5,772 nucleotides of DNA from JANPGR01 sp031424015 (GTDB lineage: Bacteria > Patescibacteriota > Minisyncoccia > Phycocordibacterales > UBA1006). Below the pieces are notes generated by a model. The model saw only the letters and a list, made by a program, of their open reading frames with translations. It did not search any database and had not been told where the DNA came from. Below, in pieces: positions 1 through 4,817 of the stretch. Position 1 is the stretch's first letter. Each line of letters begins with the position of its first letter. The stretch spans positions 1 to 5,772 of the forward strand of contig JANPGR010000008.1 of NCBI GenBank assembly GCA_031424015.1, written 5' to 3'. A program made the position numbers and the translations under genes.

Positions 1-1
1 C

Positions 2-94
2 AACCCTAAACTTCTTGTCGAGAAGCTGAGGAAGATGAAATATGATATACTAACAGAGAATCGTAGGAGATCGTTAGAGGGTAGGTTTGGGTAA
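2..94 (+). CDS. C-terminal tail of an unidentified plus-strand gene (partial)
   Basis: Frame 2 of the plus strand is open from the window edge to a TAA at 92-94 and gives 30 residues, starting NPKLLVEKLRKMKYD and ending RRRSLEGRFG. The other two plus frames stop within the first 30 bases. The peptide is rich in Lys, Arg, Glu and Leu and looks like a basic amphipathic C-terminal helix, which fits real coding. The family is not recognised. If real, the gene converges on the minus-strand genes that follow, and it may have been the original neighbour downstream of ychF. One minus-strand frame is also open through here, but its Ser/Tyr-rich translation looks less protein-like. The short length keeps confidence moderate. 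Confidence 0.4.
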   Translation, partial: NPKLLVEKLRKMKYDILTENRRRSLEGRFG

Positions 95-95
95 C

Positions 96-142
96 CTTTT
101 CTAATGAGCTATTAAGAAAAGTTAAGGAATATTTTAAATATT
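96..142. other. Two AT-rich inverted repeats between convergent genes
   Basis: Two palindromic stretches follow the stop at 94. At 96-121, CTTTTCT-AAT pairs with ATT-A-AGAAAAG around a GAGCT loop, with one bulged A. At 128-142, AATATTT and AAATATT are perfect 7-base arms around a single T. Neither is followed directly by a T-run, so a role as a weak terminator for the gene ending at 94 is only a guess. The region is AT-rich, where such repeats arise easily. Confidence 0.3.
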
Positions 143-160
143 ATTTTCATATGTTCTCAT

Positions 161-242
161 TATACCCCCACTACACAAAAACTCCATCACATCCCCATCC
201 TGCACGATGTACTGTTTTTCTTCCATGCGGAGTTTACCTAAT
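161..242 (-). pseudogene. Degraded second copy of the ychF 3' end
   Basis: This stretch aligns with the end of the intact ychF at 1034-1115. Bases 177-212 are identical to 1050-1085 (36 bases). The rest is similar, including the sequence just past the stop codon. Read on the minus strand it gives LGKLRMEEKQYIVQDGDVMEF against LGKLRMEGKGYIVQDGDVMEF in the intact gene. Several differences are silent third-base changes (CTC CGC for CTC CGT, GGT for GGC, TTA for TTG), so this is a diverged homologous copy that was once under coding constraint. The A-run opposite the final Phe codons has five A's instead of six, which shifts the frame and removes the FFV-stop ending. Homology stops abruptly near 242, so only about 25 codons remain and no product is expected. 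It probably marks a recombination or insertion edge. Confidence 0.82.
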
Positions 243-260
243 ATGTATGTGTTGTAATAG

Positions 261-407
261 TTACTGCTCAACAAATAGGTTTTCAAATATAATTTTCTTT
301 TCAACCATGTGAATTATTGCATCTGGGCAACCTTTCTGAAAAGCATTCAAATGCTTCCATGAACCGCCTGACCATTTGCATTCAAATATGAACACTATAA
401 TGCCCCA
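261..407 (-). pseudogene. C-terminal fragment, possibly an AAA ATPase with DUF4143-like tail
   Basis: A minus-strand frame is open from just after a TGA (408-410) to a TAA (261-263) and gives 48 residues: FIFECKWSGGSW near the start, then LNAFQKGCPDAIIHMV, ending in IIFENLFVEQ. It has no start codon in a sensible place. The FECK (E-x-K) motif, then a helix with a KxCPDA turn and a final hydrophobic strand, resembles the C-terminal nuclease-like domain of bacterial ATPases annotated DUF4143. That assignment is inference from pattern. Just upstream in another frame, LVWFPDGAL could be a frame-shifted continuation, which would fit decay. The rest of the parent gene is gone: the RelE toxin gene ends at 440. 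It lies 18 bp from the ychF remnant, inside the duplication-bracketed segment. A chance open frame is possible, but the composition argues for former coding. Confidence 0.45.
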
Positions 408-439
408 TCAGGAAACCATACCAAAATACAGGTATTAGT

Positions 440-685
440 TTAAAAATTTCTGTACGTTTTTTCATTTCTGCGTTCAATCTGCAGTATTTGTATACTTTGC
501 GCAGTTTTGAAAAAAACGATACGTATATCCCCCTTGCGAACTCTGTATACACTGCTGGCACCTTTTATTTTTTTAATATCTAAACCACTGATATCGTTAT
601 CAACAATCTGCTGAACAATTACTCGTACCTGTTGTCGTTCTTTTTCTGTCAGTTTTGCTAGCACTTTTTGTATTCGATCTACCAT
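440..685 (-). CDS. RelE/ParE-family toxin of a type II toxin-antitoxin system
   Basis: This 81-residue protein has the size and layout of RelE-superfamily toxins: an N-terminal helical hairpin (residues 3-30), then a compact beta-sheet. Family landmarks are DIKKIKG (36-42), the strand pair YRVRKGDIRIVFF (47-59) and the C-terminal strand plus tail QILQIERRNEKTYRNF (66-81). RelE relatives typically cleave ribosome-bound mRNA, whereas ParE relatives poison gyrase. The conserved basic residues R48, R50, K51, R55, R72 and R73 favour an RNA-directed enzyme, but sequence alone does not settle the target. ATG lies 6 bases after the antitoxin stop and has no clear Shine-Dalgarno site, so translation is probably coupled to the antitoxin. 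No frameshift or truncation is seen and the module looks functional. Confidence 0.88.
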   Translation of the reverse strand: MVDRIQKVLAKLTEKERQQVRVIVQQIVDNDISGLDIKKIKGASSVYRVRKGDIRIVFFKTAQSIQILQIERRNEKTYRNF

Positions 686-691
686 AGATGG

Positions 692-904
692 TTATGACAG
701 AGCAGTCAACAAATCGCGAGCAGAAACGCCAACGGGGTCGATTCCAGTAAAATCAACAGCGGTTTCCCATTCTGATTCTACTGGCATCAGACGAAATGCA
801 GGTCTGGAGCGTTTGACGACTATAAAATCCTGACCTGATTCTACAGCATCTAGGTATTTTTGTGTGTTGGTTCGAAATTCTTTTAATGCGATTATAGTAC
901 TCAT
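692..904 (-). CDS. Phd/YefM-family antitoxin
   Basis: This 70-residue antitoxin is cotranscribed ahead of the RelE-like toxin. The N-terminal part (residues 1-45) fits the Phd/YefM dimeric DNA-binding fold: a short strand, MSTIIALKEFRTN, the helix that follows, AVESGQDFIVVKRSRPAFRLMPV, and the characteristic basic KRSRP turn. Residues 46-70 (ETAVDFTGIDPVG, then SARDLLTALS) are the part expected to wrap and neutralise the toxin. ATG at 904 is chosen over an in-frame TTG at 913, because the TTG lies inside the probable -10 box and inverted repeat and would add only MVY. Members of this family repress their own operon, more strongly in complex with toxin. The operator-like repeat at 906-918 fits that, as does the antitoxin-first order. 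Confidence 0.88.
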   Translation of the reverse strand: MSTIIALKEFRTNTQKYLDAVESGQDFIVVKRSRPAFRLMPVESEWETAVDFTGIDPVGVSARDLLTALS

Positions 905-905
905 A

Positions 906-918
906 TATACCAAGTATA
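906..918. promoter_or_regulatory. Candidate antitoxin operator (inverted repeat)
   Basis: TATAC and GTATA form a perfect 5-base inverted repeat around CAA. The repeat overlaps the -10 box and the predicted transcription start of the toxin-antitoxin operon. Phd/YefM antitoxins bind short palindromes at this position to autorepress, so an operator role is likely by context. The arms are short and AT-rich. Confidence 0.42.
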
Positions 919-940
919 CCTAAAGATAATCTAAAGTCAA
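913..940 (-). promoter_or_regulatory. Promoter of the toxin-antitoxin operon, probably leaderless
   Basis: On the minus strand TTGACT (940-935) and TATACT (918-913) are separated by 16 bases, a good sigma70-type match. The -10 box ends only 8 bases before the antitoxin ATG at 904. Transcription would therefore begin within about three bases of the start codon, giving a leaderless or nearly leaderless mRNA. This agrees with the absence of a Shine-Dalgarno sequence. Confidence 0.6.
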
Positions 941-1014
941 CCTATTCAGTCATAAAAATGTGTCTGACTCAATGCTCTAAATCATAATAGATTACTCCAT
1001 CGGATCTACACTCT

Positions 1015-1040
1015 GGGTTATATAATTTTATTATATACCC
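1015..1040 (-). terminator. Stem-loop directly after the ychF stop codon
   Basis: GGGT(T)ATATAAT at 1015-1026 pairs with ATTATATACCC at 1030-1040 around a TTT loop: 11 pairs with one bulged T. It starts two bases past the ychF stop (1043-1045). On the minus strand no T-run follows, so it may act as a 3'-end stabiliser or a weak terminator. The ychF remnant at 161-242 keeps only one arm (ATTATA-CCCC) of this structure, so homology between the copies ends within the hairpin. Confidence 0.5.
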
Positions 1041-1042
1041 CT

Positions 1043-2149
1043 CTACACAAAAAACTCCATCACATCCCCATCCTGCACGATGTACCCCTTTCCTTCCATA
1101 CGGAGTTTGCCCAATTCTCGAGCTCGTGCGAATGATCCGGCGTCCAACAAATCCTGCCAATTGATCGTTTGCGCGCGGATGAATTTTTTCTCGAAATCTG
1201 TATGGATCACACTTGCCGCCTGTGGCGCGGTCGCACCGCGACGGATCGTCCATGCGCGCGTCTCCTGTACACCAGTCGTGAAATAGGTCTCCAGGCCCAG
1301 TAATGTATACGCAGATTGAATCAACGCATCCACACCGCCTACCACACCCATCTCTGCACGCAATATCTCCTGTTCCTCTTTGTCGATATCACGCAGGTCA
1401 CCTTCGCTCGCTGCATCAAAGAAAACATATTGATCTCCGGACTCGGCGACGAATTGGGTGAATGCGGCAAATCCGTCAGGATTTGCCGCATCATAATTCG
1501 CACCACCAGACAGGCGGTTACATCCATACAATACTGGCTTCATCGTGATGAGCTGCAGTTGTTGCACCATTGGCGCCTCGTCGTCACTATAATCAATCAC
1601 TCGTGCGGGTTTGCCCATATCAAATACCTCTAATATTTTTGCCAGCATTGCGTCTTCGATTTTTGCTTTTTCGTTTCCTTTTTTTACATCTCCTGCTATG
1701 TTGTTTTTGCGTTTTGTGACGGTTGCCATATCTGCCAATATCAATTCCATCGTGATGACTGTCTGATCACGCATCGGGTCTATACTGCCATACACATGGG
1801 TGAATTCACGCCCGTCAGGTTGTTTGGTATCAAATAGACGTACCAAATGCAGGATCGCATCACACTCGCGGATGTGCGAGAGGAATTGATTCCCGAGGCC
1901 CTCGCCCTTTGACGCTCCCTCGACCAGCCCTGCAATATCTACGAATTCGATAGCGGCTGGGACTATTTTCTCTGTTTTTGAAAATTCTGCCAATTTAGCC
2001 AACCGGCCATCCGGCACAGCGACCACACCCACCGACGGATCGATGGTGCAAAATGGATAATTCTCTGCGGGGACAGATTTCGCTGTCAGCGCGTTAAACA
2101 AGGTTGATTTTCCTACATTGGGCAAGCCTACTATTCCGATAGATAACAT
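1043..2149 (-). CDS. ychF: Redox/translation-linked P-loop ATPase/GTPase YchF (OLA1 family)
   Basis: The 368 residues match the usual YchF length (about 363-370). The G1 P-loop is GLPNVGKS at 8-15 and G3 is DIAGLVEGASKGEGLG from 71. A helical insert covers roughly 140-200, and the C-terminal TGS domain runs from about 286 (TYFTTGVQETRAWTIRRGATAPQAA) to VQDGDVMEFFV. YchF is a universally conserved cytosolic nucleotidase that binds ribosomes and acts in translation and stress responses; it often prefers ATP because its G4 motif is NxxE. Here the G4 position after KPVLYGC reads NRLS (211-214), so the expected Glu is missing. ATG at 2149 gives the canonical N terminus MLSIGIVGLPNVGKST, with a weak AGGG four bases upstream. 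The gene looks more GC-rich than its flanks, as expected for a core gene among acquired DNA. Part of its 3' end is duplicated at 161-242. Confidence 0.97.
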   Translation of the reverse strand: MLSIGIVGLPNVGKSTLFNALTAKSVPAENYPFCTIDPSVGVVAVPDGRLAKLAEFSKTEKIVPAAIEFVDIAGLVEGASKGEGLGNQFLSHIRECDAILHLVRLFDTKQPDGREFTHVYGSIDPMRDQTVITMELILADMATVTKRKNNIAGDVKKGNEKAKIEDAMLAKILEVFDMGKPARVIDYSDDEAPMVQQLQLITMKPVLYGCNRLSGGANYDAANPDGFAAFTQFVAESGDQYVFFDAASEGDLRDIDKEEQEILRAEMGVVGGVDALIQSAYTLLGLETYFTTGVQETRAWTIRRGATAPQAASVIHTDFEKKFIRAQTINWQDLLDAGSFARARELGKLRMEGKGYIVQDGDVMEFFV

Positions 2150-2310
2150 ATATCCCTAATCTATCACAAATATACAAAAAATCACGTAAAATGTATATGC
2201 ACCAATCTATCCAAATTTCCCACCCTATCCGACTGGGATTTATTGAATGATATTTTGTAGAATCACGAATACTTTATTATATTCTCTATATGAACCACCT
2301 ATCATCAGGC
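2150..2310 (-). promoter_or_regulatory. Leader and probable promoter region of ychF
   Basis: This 161-bp gap separates the phosphatase gene from ychF and holds no ORF. A consensus TATAAT lies on the minus strand at 2281-2276, but no good -35 is found 15-19 bases upstream, so the promoter is tentative and would leave a leader of about 120 bases. A short inverted repeat (TCCCA 2218-2222, TGGGA 2234-2238) lies within. No strong terminator is seen for the phosphatase gene, so readthrough into ychF is possible. Confidence 0.3.
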
Positions 2311-2871
2311 TTAACAAATATCTTGGATTACACTGTCATTTTCTACTATTCCTATAGCACAAAAGTCGGTTCTGTCCCAGCGATCTTGTAATTCGTCATA
2401 AGAATTTAAAAGATCAGCAAAGTAAATATTCAAAACGGTACCATGAGTAACGATAAGTATTGTTTTATTTGGGTTAGCTTTTGTTACAGTTTCTATTCCG
2501 CCTTTAAATCTCTCAAGAGCTTCATTTCCTGATTCGCCATCAAAAGCATGGTAATCTAAATTTGTTAATTGCTTTAATTTTTCACCTTCAAATTCTTCTT
2601 TTGTTAGAAATTTATCTCCTCTTTTAACTTCATTAAAAAATGAAAGTGGCTGTGGTTTTTTATTGAGTTTTATAGCTAATGGCTCTATAGTTAAAAAAGT
2701 TTTTTGTTCCTCAGATATATACATTACATCTACCTGATCCATAATCTGCATTCCTGATACCAGAACAGCCTGTTCTGTACCTTCTTCAGACAGAGCCCAT
2801 TTTGCGGCATTCAGTAATGGATCTTTTTTTGTATGTGCATGACGAAGAAAAATTAGTTTTGTTGTTTTCAT
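2311..2871 (-). CDS. Histidine phosphatase superfamily protein (phosphoglycerate mutase-like)
   Basis: The 186 residues match the core length of branch 1 of the histidine phosphatase superfamily. The catalytic motif is LIFLRHAHT (6-14), with R10 and H11, the phospho-accepting His; RHA replaces the commoner RHG. The acid-donor region GESGNEALERF begins near 112, and the second catalytic His is in LIVTHGTVLNI (H143). The middle segment YISEEQKTFLTIEPLA (51-66) corresponds to the usual SSxxxRxxxTA, with Lys57 where the phosphate-binding Arg normally stands. Such proteins hydrolyse small phosphoesters or phosphohistidine; the substrate cannot be read from sequence. No signal peptide is visible. 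It follows the NUDIX gene by 74 bp with no Shine-Dalgarno site. The local DNA is AT-rich compared with ychF. Confidence 0.87.
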   Translation of the reverse strand: MKTTKLIFLRHAHTKKDPLLNAAKWALSEEGTEQAVLVSGMQIMDQVDVMYISEEQKTFLTIEPLAIKLNKKPQPLSFFNEVKRGDKFLTKEEFEGEKLKQLTNLDYHAFDGESGNEALERFKGGIETVTKANPNKTILIVTHGTVLNIYFADLLNSYDELQDRWDRTDFCAIGIVENDSVIQDIC

Positions 2872-2945
2872 ACTATTGAAGTTTAATTTCTAATATCCGA
2901 TGAGTAACGTATACGACTGCTCTATCATATTTTCCATAAAAATTA

Positions 2946-3401
2946 CTATGTTGCAATGTACGGAAATATCTCTACAATTTTCTCTACCGTATCCTCTAGT
3001 TGGGTATCAAAGAGCAAGTAGTCTTTCAAGCCAAAAAATGAAACCCATTTATATGCCCTGACTTCACCTTCTTGTAGTTTAATATCATCGTCATTGCCAG
3101 TAAATCGAAATCCAAAGAAATACCTCTCTGACCCTATATATTCTTTTCCATCACGGTTTAGTTTTATTTCCTTGAAAGTGAATACCAGTGGCTCATCGCT
3201 AACTCCCACAAGCTGAAGCGAAGCCTTTTCAATTCCTAGCTCTTCTCGTATTTCTCTATATACCGCCTGCTCTGTATTCTCACCCGCCTCCAACCCTCCA
3301 CCAGGAATAGCAAAATATTTATCCTCGAAAGATACTAGATTCACCAGTAGAAATTCATTATACTCATTAATGATAAGCGCCGAAACTCCTTTTCTGTACA
3401 T
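2946..3401 (-). CDS. NUDIX hydrolase
   Basis: This single-domain protein of 151 residues carries a complete Nudix box at 35-57, from GGLEAGE to REIREELGI. It fits GX5EX7REUXEEXGU exactly, including the metal-binding E50, E53 and E54. The start MYRKGVSALIINEYNEFLLV and the strand FAIPGGG just before the box are typical. NUDIX enzymes cleave nucleoside diphosphates linked to another moiety, such as oxidised nucleotides or nucleotide sugars; nothing here fixes the substrate. The gene begins 11 bp after the GNAT stop, so the two are probably cotranscribed. No Shine-Dalgarno site precedes the ATG. Confidence 0.92.
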   Translation of the reverse strand: MYRKGVSALIINEYNEFLLVNLVSFEDKYFAIPGGGLEAGENTEQAVYREIREELGIEKASLQLVGVSDEPLVFTFKEIKLNRDGKEYIGSERYFFGFRFTGNDDDIKLQEGEVRAYKWVSFFGLKDYLLFDTQLEDTVEKIVEIFPYIAT

Positions 3402-3412
3402 ATATATGAATA

Positions 3413-3988
3413 TTATTTTTGATTCACCAAACCATAGATAGCTAGATCATAATACTGTCCATTCATATAGTCAGCATCTTTCATTACTCCTTCTCGTGTA
3501 AACCCAGTACGCTCTGCGAGCGCACAACTGGGTAGGTTTTTTGTTGCTGCGTGTAATTCTATACGGTGTAGATTCAAATCGTCAAATCCATGCTGTATCA
3601 ACCGAGCAACAGCACGAGTCATAATACCCTGACCTTGAAAGGATTCTGCCAACCAATACCCGATTTCTGCATTATGGTTAGTGCTATCAATACTATTGAA
3701 TCCCATGATGCCACATAGTTCTCCCTTGTAAGATATCCCATAACAAACATTTTGTTTCGCCTCGAATTTTTCGATCCGTGATTGTATAAACTGACGGCAA
3801 TCGTCCACTGTTTTAGTGCCGTCTACCCAGGGCAGAAATTCACGCAAATACGGCCTGCATGATTCCACTAATGCAAATGTTGCCTCTGCATCCGCATCGT
3901 CTCGCAGTCGCAGGGTGACGTCAGCGTCTACTATCAATTCACGTGACAAACTATCCAAATAGATTTCATGAGGCGTCAGTTGTTCCAT
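3413..3988 (-). CDS. GNAT acetyltransferase, RimJ/RimL type
   Basis: The 191 residues align by eye with ribosomal-protein serine acetyltransferases such as B. subtilis YdaF and with RimL. Features in order: LIVDADVTLRLRDDADAEATF (19-39), GELCGIMGFNSID (89-101), AEIGYWL (107-113), the acetyl-CoA-binding loop FQGQGIMTRA (117-126), HRIELHAATKNLPSCALAERTGF (141-163) and a C-terminal YMNGQYYDLAIYGL (174-187). Such enzymes move acetyl from acetyl-CoA to an N-terminal or side-chain amine of a protein, or in some members to a small molecule. The preserved AEIGYWL and GxG elements suggest an active enzyme. It starts 9 bp after the stop of the truncated phosphotransferase and leads the pair with the NUDIX gene. 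An extended -10 element just upstream may start transcription practically at the ATG. Confidence 0.92.
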   Translation of the reverse strand: MEQLTPHEIYLDSLSRELIVDADVTLRLRDDADAEATFALVESCRPYLREFLPWVDGTKTVDDCRQFIQSRIEKFEAKQNVCYGISYKGELCGIMGFNSIDSTNHNAEIGYWLAESFQGQGIMTRAVARLIQHGFDDLNLHRIELHAATKNLPSCALAERTGFTREGVMKDADYMNGQYYDLAIYGLVNQK

Positions 3989-3996
3989 ACATATTG

Positions 3997-4005
3997 ATTA
4001 TATCA
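3997..4005 (-). promoter_or_regulatory. Extended -10 promoter for the GNAT-NUDIX genes
   Basis: The minus strand reads TGATATAAT, a perfect TGn-TATAAT extended -10. Its last T is 8 bases before the GNAT ATG. No convincing -35 is present, which extended -10 promoters tolerate. Transcription would start at or next to the ATG, leaving no room for a Shine-Dalgarno site. It overlaps the stop codon of the phosphotransferase remnant. Confidence 0.45.
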
Positions 4006-4465
4006 TAGCTATCAGGTCTGCATAGTCTGCGAATTTGCTCTGTACGTGGGCTGCATCGTTCTGTTCATTCCACATTTTGATGAGCTGTTTTGAAAAGCGG
4101 ATTATGGCTAGTGCTAGTATACGTTTTTTATCTAGTATTTTCCCCGAGCTTTTTTCATAGCTATCTATAATTAACTCCCAATGTTTTGGATATGCATGTA
4201 TAAAATTTATAAAATCCAAATGTGGATCTCCCCAAAGTGCATCTCCGAAATCTATAATGCATAGTAAATCACCTATTTGGTTAACAAAAATGTTTTCATT
4301 ATGTGCATCGTTGTGGAGCAAAACTGTTTCTGCATGAGCAGTATACTTGTCACAATAATCCATAGCCCAGAGTAACACATTTCTGAATTCAATTGGTAGT
4401 GATTCGTCTGTTGCATATTCTCGCGTTCGTGGTATGTATTTTGTTTTGTACAGTGTACAATATTG
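3998..4465 (-). pseudogene. N-terminally truncated APH/choline-kinase-type phosphotransferase
   Basis: The reading frame is open from just below a TAA at 4466-4468 to the TAA at 3998-4000 (155 codons), with no ATG in its first 29 codons. A GTG at 4378 would give 126 residues. The sequence holds the C-terminal lobe of the APH fold: the catalytic loop LLHNDAHNENIFV (HxDxxxxN, catalytic Asp D24 counted from the GTG) and the metal-binding IIDFGDALWGDPHLDF (D43). A helical C terminus follows. The residues before the GTG (PRTREYATDESLPIEFRN) read like normal family sequence, so coding clearly once continued upstream. Family members are usually 260-300 residues; the N-terminal lobe with the ATP-binding strands and Lys is absent. 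No frame upstream restores it. The fragment should be inactive as a kinase. The intact parent may have phosphorylated an aminoglycoside, macrolide, choline or another small alcohol. Confidence 0.78.
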
Positions 4466-4509
4466 TTACTATATATTCTACTGTAGAATAGAGAGGAATT
4501 TTGAAATTC
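4446..4509. repeat. Cluster of three perfect palindromes at the broken phosphotransferase end
   Basis: Within 64 bases lie TTGTACA-G-TGTACAA (4446-4460), TATTCTAC-T-GTAGAATA (4473-4489) and GAATTT-TG-AAATTC (4496-4509), all with perfect arms of 6-8 bases. They straddle the point where the phosphotransferase frame ends (4465). They could be repressor-binding sites, small transcript hairpins or traces of the recombination that truncated the gene. The pattern is certain; the role is unknown. Confidence 0.5.
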
Positions 4510-4532
4510 TTTTTATATATTAGATCTACTGT
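4470..4532. repeat. Imperfect direct repeat
   Basis: TATATATTCTACTGT at 4470-4484 recurs at 4514-4532 as TATATAT-TAGA-TCTACTGT, that is, with four bases inserted. The copies are 44 bases apart on either side of the third palindrome. This may be a small local duplication; no function is assigned. Confidence 0.4.
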
Positions 4533-4534
4533 CG

Positions 4535-4567
4535 AAAACCCCCTCATCTGGTGATGAGAGGGTTTTT
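4535..4567 (-). terminator. Bidirectional intrinsic terminator
   Basis: AAAACCC-C-CTCATC (4535-4548) pairs with GATGAG-A-GGGTTTT (4553-4566) around a TGGT loop, with one C/A mismatch. On the minus strand the stem ends in TTTT (4538-4535); on the plus strand it ends in TTTTT. It can therefore stop transcripts from both sides. On the minus strand it lies 18 bases after the stop of the small ORF ending at 4585 and isolates the phosphotransferase remnant from upstream transcription. Confidence 0.75.
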
Positions 4568-4584
4568 AGTAGTAGATACACCTT

Positions 4585-4806
4585 CTACATCAGTCGATAT
4601 GCTTCTGCATGACTAATCGCTGGATAGGTTAGTAATCCACGATAACAGTTGAGGCCAAGTGTTTTGGAAACATAATCAACTTGGGCTACTTGCGATTTGT
4701 GATACCCTATCAGTTTTTTCTTTTCTTGAATAAAAAAATCCCCAAAACGAGCAACGGCGCGTTTGGGGGATTTAGTAAAATGGTTGTTTGAAAAACTAAC
4801 AACCAA
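4585..4806 (-). CDS. Doubtful small ORF or 3' remnant between two terminators
   Basis: The frame opens at a TTG (4806) and ends with TAG (4585-4587), 73 residues, with no internal ATG until the last codon. The first third is translated straight through a strong terminator hairpin (4732-4771), so it is unlikely to be a natural N terminus. The rest (KKLIGYHKSQVAQVDYV, then GLNCYRGLLTYPAISHAEAYRLM) has a protein-like composition and is followed at once by a terminator. It may be the C-terminal remnant of a gene cut by arrival of the upstream gene with its terminator. No family is recognised and expression is not expected without a start. Confidence 0.25.
   Translation of the reverse strand: MVVSFSNNHFTKSPKRAVARFGDFFIQEKKKLIGYHKSQVAQVDYVSKTLGLNCYRGLLTYPAISHAEAYRLM
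4732..4771 (-). terminator. Strong intrinsic terminator of the unknown gene
   Basis: On the minus strand ATCCCCCAAACG (4771-4760) pairs with CGTTTTGGGGAT (4749-4738) around a 10-base loop, with a single mismatch, and runs into seven T's (4738-4732). It lies 46 bases after the stop of the gene at 4818-5627 and is the natural end of that transcript. Confidence 0.87.
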
Positions 4807-4817
4807 AGCCTCTATAG

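Noticed and set aside
341..387. Palindrome AAGCATT-CA-AATGCTT (341-356) and repeated GCATTCAAAT (343-352, 378-387)
   Set aside because: Both lie inside the apparent ATPase fragment and are short enough to be chance; no supporting context.
911..913. TTG as an alternative antitoxin start
   Set aside because: It falls within the -10 box and operator repeat and adds only three residues not typical of the family.
969..1253. Minus-strand open frame of 94 codons overlapping the ychF 3' end
   Set aside because: It is out of frame with ychF, whose TGS-domain reading is unmistakable; the translation is Arg/Gly-rich and unlike any protein.
1080..1286. Plus-strand open frame of 68 codons inside ychF
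   Set aside because: Antisense shadow of the conserved TGS domain.
1339..1527. Minus-strand open frame of 62 codons inside ychF
   Set aside because: Alternate-frame shadow of ychF with no ribosome site.
1316..1633. Plus-strand open frame of 105 codons inside ychF
   Set aside because: It is antisense to a well-conserved gene, has no ribosome site and its Cys/His/Thr-rich translation is not protein-like.
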